From contig CAYHNU010000005.1 of the NCBI GenBank assembly GCA_964358085.1, positions 1-28,487 of the forward strand: 28,487 nt of DNA. Direction: 5' to 3'. Position 1 is the first letter of the stretch; each line of letters begins with the position of its first letter. Both the position numbers and the translations under genes were made by a program. This DNA is from GWC2-45-19 sp964358085. Its GTDB lineage: Bacteria; Patescibacteriota; Microgenomatia; CAZETR01; Amesbacteraceae. This document shows, piece by piece, positions 27,471 through 28,487 of the stretch. The notes beneath the pieces were generated by a model. It saw only the letters and a program-made list of their open reading frames with translations. It was not told where the DNA came from and made no database searches.

Positions 27471-28487
27471 ATGAAGTTGAAATTAAACGTACCGGATAAA
27501 GTAAAAGAAATTTTGGACAAGTTCGAAGAAGCCGGGTATGAAATTTACGTGGTGGGAGGGGTGGTAAGAGACGCCATGCTGGACAGGCCGTTGACGGACT
27601 GGGATTTTACGACCAATGCCACGCCGCAAGAAATTTTAAGAATTGTAGGGGAAGACGGGTTTTATGATAATAAATATGGAACGGTGGGTGTAAGAAACGG
27701 CGACGAAAGGCCGCTGGAAATTACTACCTACCGGACGGAGCATGGGTATAGCGATAACCGGCATCCGGATAAAGTGGCCTGGGGAAAATCCTTGCAGGAA
27801 GACCTGGCCCGGCGGGATTTTACGATCAACGCTATGGCCCTTCGACTCGCTTCGCTCGCTCAGGGTAAACCCACTTTTGAACTTATAGATTTGTACGGAG
27901 GGCAGGCGGACGTGAAAGATAAATTAATCCGGGCGGTGGGTGAGGCAAATGAGCGGTTTGGTGAAGACGCTTTGCGAATGATGCGGGCCATCAGAATCGG
28001 AGCGCAATTGGGATTTACGATTGAACAGGCAACTTTACAGGCAATACAGGCAAACGCAGGCAAGACCAAACAAATCGCTGTGGAGCGGGTGAAGGACGAA
28101 CTGTTTAAATTGCTGTCCAGCGATTATCCGGCGGACGGCTATAAGCTGCTGCGCGGTTCGGGCTTGGGAGAACAAATTTTACCGGAGATGGATTCCACCT
28201 TTAAGGTGGAACAGAAAAGCCCGGGCCGGCACCACATTTATGATGTGGGGACGCATAGCGTGGAGTCGCTGCGTTTTTGTGTAAGTTTGGATCCGGTGAC
28301 CAGGCTGGCGACTTTGATTCACGACGTGGGCAAAGTAAAAACTCAAAGAATATATCCCGACGGAAGAATTACTTTTTATAATCATGAAATGGAATCGGCC
28401 AGAATTGCCGAAAATATTGCTACCCGCCTGCGGTTTTCTAACGAAGAAAAAGACAAATTTGTAAAGCTGGTCAGGTGGCATCAATTC
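27471..28487 (+). CDS. cca: CCA tRNA nucleotidyltransferase with HD domain, 3' end cut by window
   Basis: 339 codons are present and the frame runs off the right edge. The class II nucleotidyltransferase head reads YVVGGVVRDAMLDRPLTDWD, with the metal-binding Asp pair in DWDFTTNATP, then RRDFTINAMAL and the RIGAQLGF neck. The HD part has GRHHIYDVGTHSVESL and LIHDVGKVKTQRIYPDGRI. The enzyme adds or repairs the tRNA 3' CCA. Residues 123-133 (RLASLAQGKPTF region) come from a palindrome (27838-27865) read in frame just after the NAMAL motif. ATG at 27471 has no ribosome site; TAAGAT (27457-27462) ends 8 nt before it. Confidence 0.95.
   Translation, partial: MKLKLNVPDKVKEILDKFEEAGYEIYVVGGVVRDAMLDRPLTDWDFTTNATPQEILRIVGEDGFYDNKYGTVGVRNGDERPLEITTYRTEHGYSDNRHPDKVAWGKSLQEDLARRDFTINAMALRLASLAQGKPTFELIDLYGGQADVKDKLIRAVGEANERFGEDALRMMRAIRIGAQLGFTIEQATLQAIQANAGKTKQIAVERVKDELFKLLSSDYPADGYKLLRGSGLGEQILPEMDSTFKVEQKSPGRHHIYDVGTHSVESLRFCVSLDPVTRLATLIHDVGKVKTQRIYPDGRITFYNHEMESARIAENIATRLRFSNEEKDKFVKLVRWHQF
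27838..27865. repeat. Palindromic element inside cca
   Basis: A 28-bp element, CCCTTCGACTCGC...GCTCAGGG, with complementary ends, encoding LRLASLAQG in frame. Very similar CCCTGAGCGA...TCGAAGGG elements are, as I recall, scattered through CPR genomes. Confidence 0.6.

Noticed and set aside
28194..28212. TTCCACC...GGTGGAA palindrome in cca as another inserted element
   Set aside because: The encoded residues (MDSTFKVEQKSPGRHH) follow the normal family sequence, so there is no inserted peptide.
1..28487. CRISPR array or Cas genes
   Set aside because: No regularly spaced repeats with unique spacers are seen. The RecB-like nuclease at 5052 resembles Cas4 only in general fold, and the repeat families are dispersed palindromes.

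Overview
The window looks like a chromosomal segment of a Candidate Phyla Radiation (Patescibacteria, probably Microgenomates-like) bacterium. The reasons are its many small lineage-specific proteins, an archaeal-type AspRS, Bro-N/RhuM proteins, GIY-YIG genes beside a tRNA, very tight packing with divergent promoters in gaps of about 20 bp, and several families of short GC-rich palindromes. The lineage is an inference from gene content, not from a marker-gene search.

Layout. 1-1740: a partial Cys-rich small protein, a ferredoxin-reductase-like flavoprotein and a secreted matrixin-like metallopeptidase. 1780-5055: tRNA-Gln(CTG) followed by a mosaic of one-gene units. These are a GIY-YIG gene enclosed by 10-bp inverted repeats and a copied tRNA 3' end, a zinc alcohol dehydrogenase ending in a second copied tRNA 3' end, two unknown genes bordered by three direct repeats, a gene relic, and a second GIY-YIG gene. 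5052-7486: a RecB-like nuclease, a truncated RhuM gene, a DUF433/DUF5615 toxin-antitoxin pair and a decayed small gene.

7524-12843: a defence-island-like run, all on the minus strand. It holds a HEPN protein, an unknown 432-aa protein, a 25-aa micro-ORF resembling the C-terminal tail of Eco57I/PglX-type methyltransferases, an SRA-like plus HNH nuclease, a PD-(D/E)XK nuclease with a possible modification-reader domain, a Swt1-like HEPN protein and an RNase HI. HNH, micro-ORF and 432-aa gene are chained by two ATGA overlaps, which makes them the best candidate for an undescribed system. 13017-14030: a MerR-HTH/GHKL-ATPase gene with a DUF4325 STAS-like partner, preceded by phased iterons and bracketed by direct repeats.

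14269-28487: mostly core genes. These are a DUF5680 protein, a Bro-N protein, a frameshifted AlkA-like glycosylase, a permuted PEP-synthase-like protein, gltX, a D,D-carboxypeptidase, a YbaK-type deacylase, aspS, recJ and cca, with several small or membrane proteins. Four core genes (gltX, the carboxypeptidase, recJ, cca) carry palindromic repeats in frame. aspS has a leader with terminator and antiterminator folds and T-box-like features. Many genes have a -10 box 6-8 nt before the start codon, which suggests widespread leaderless transcription.
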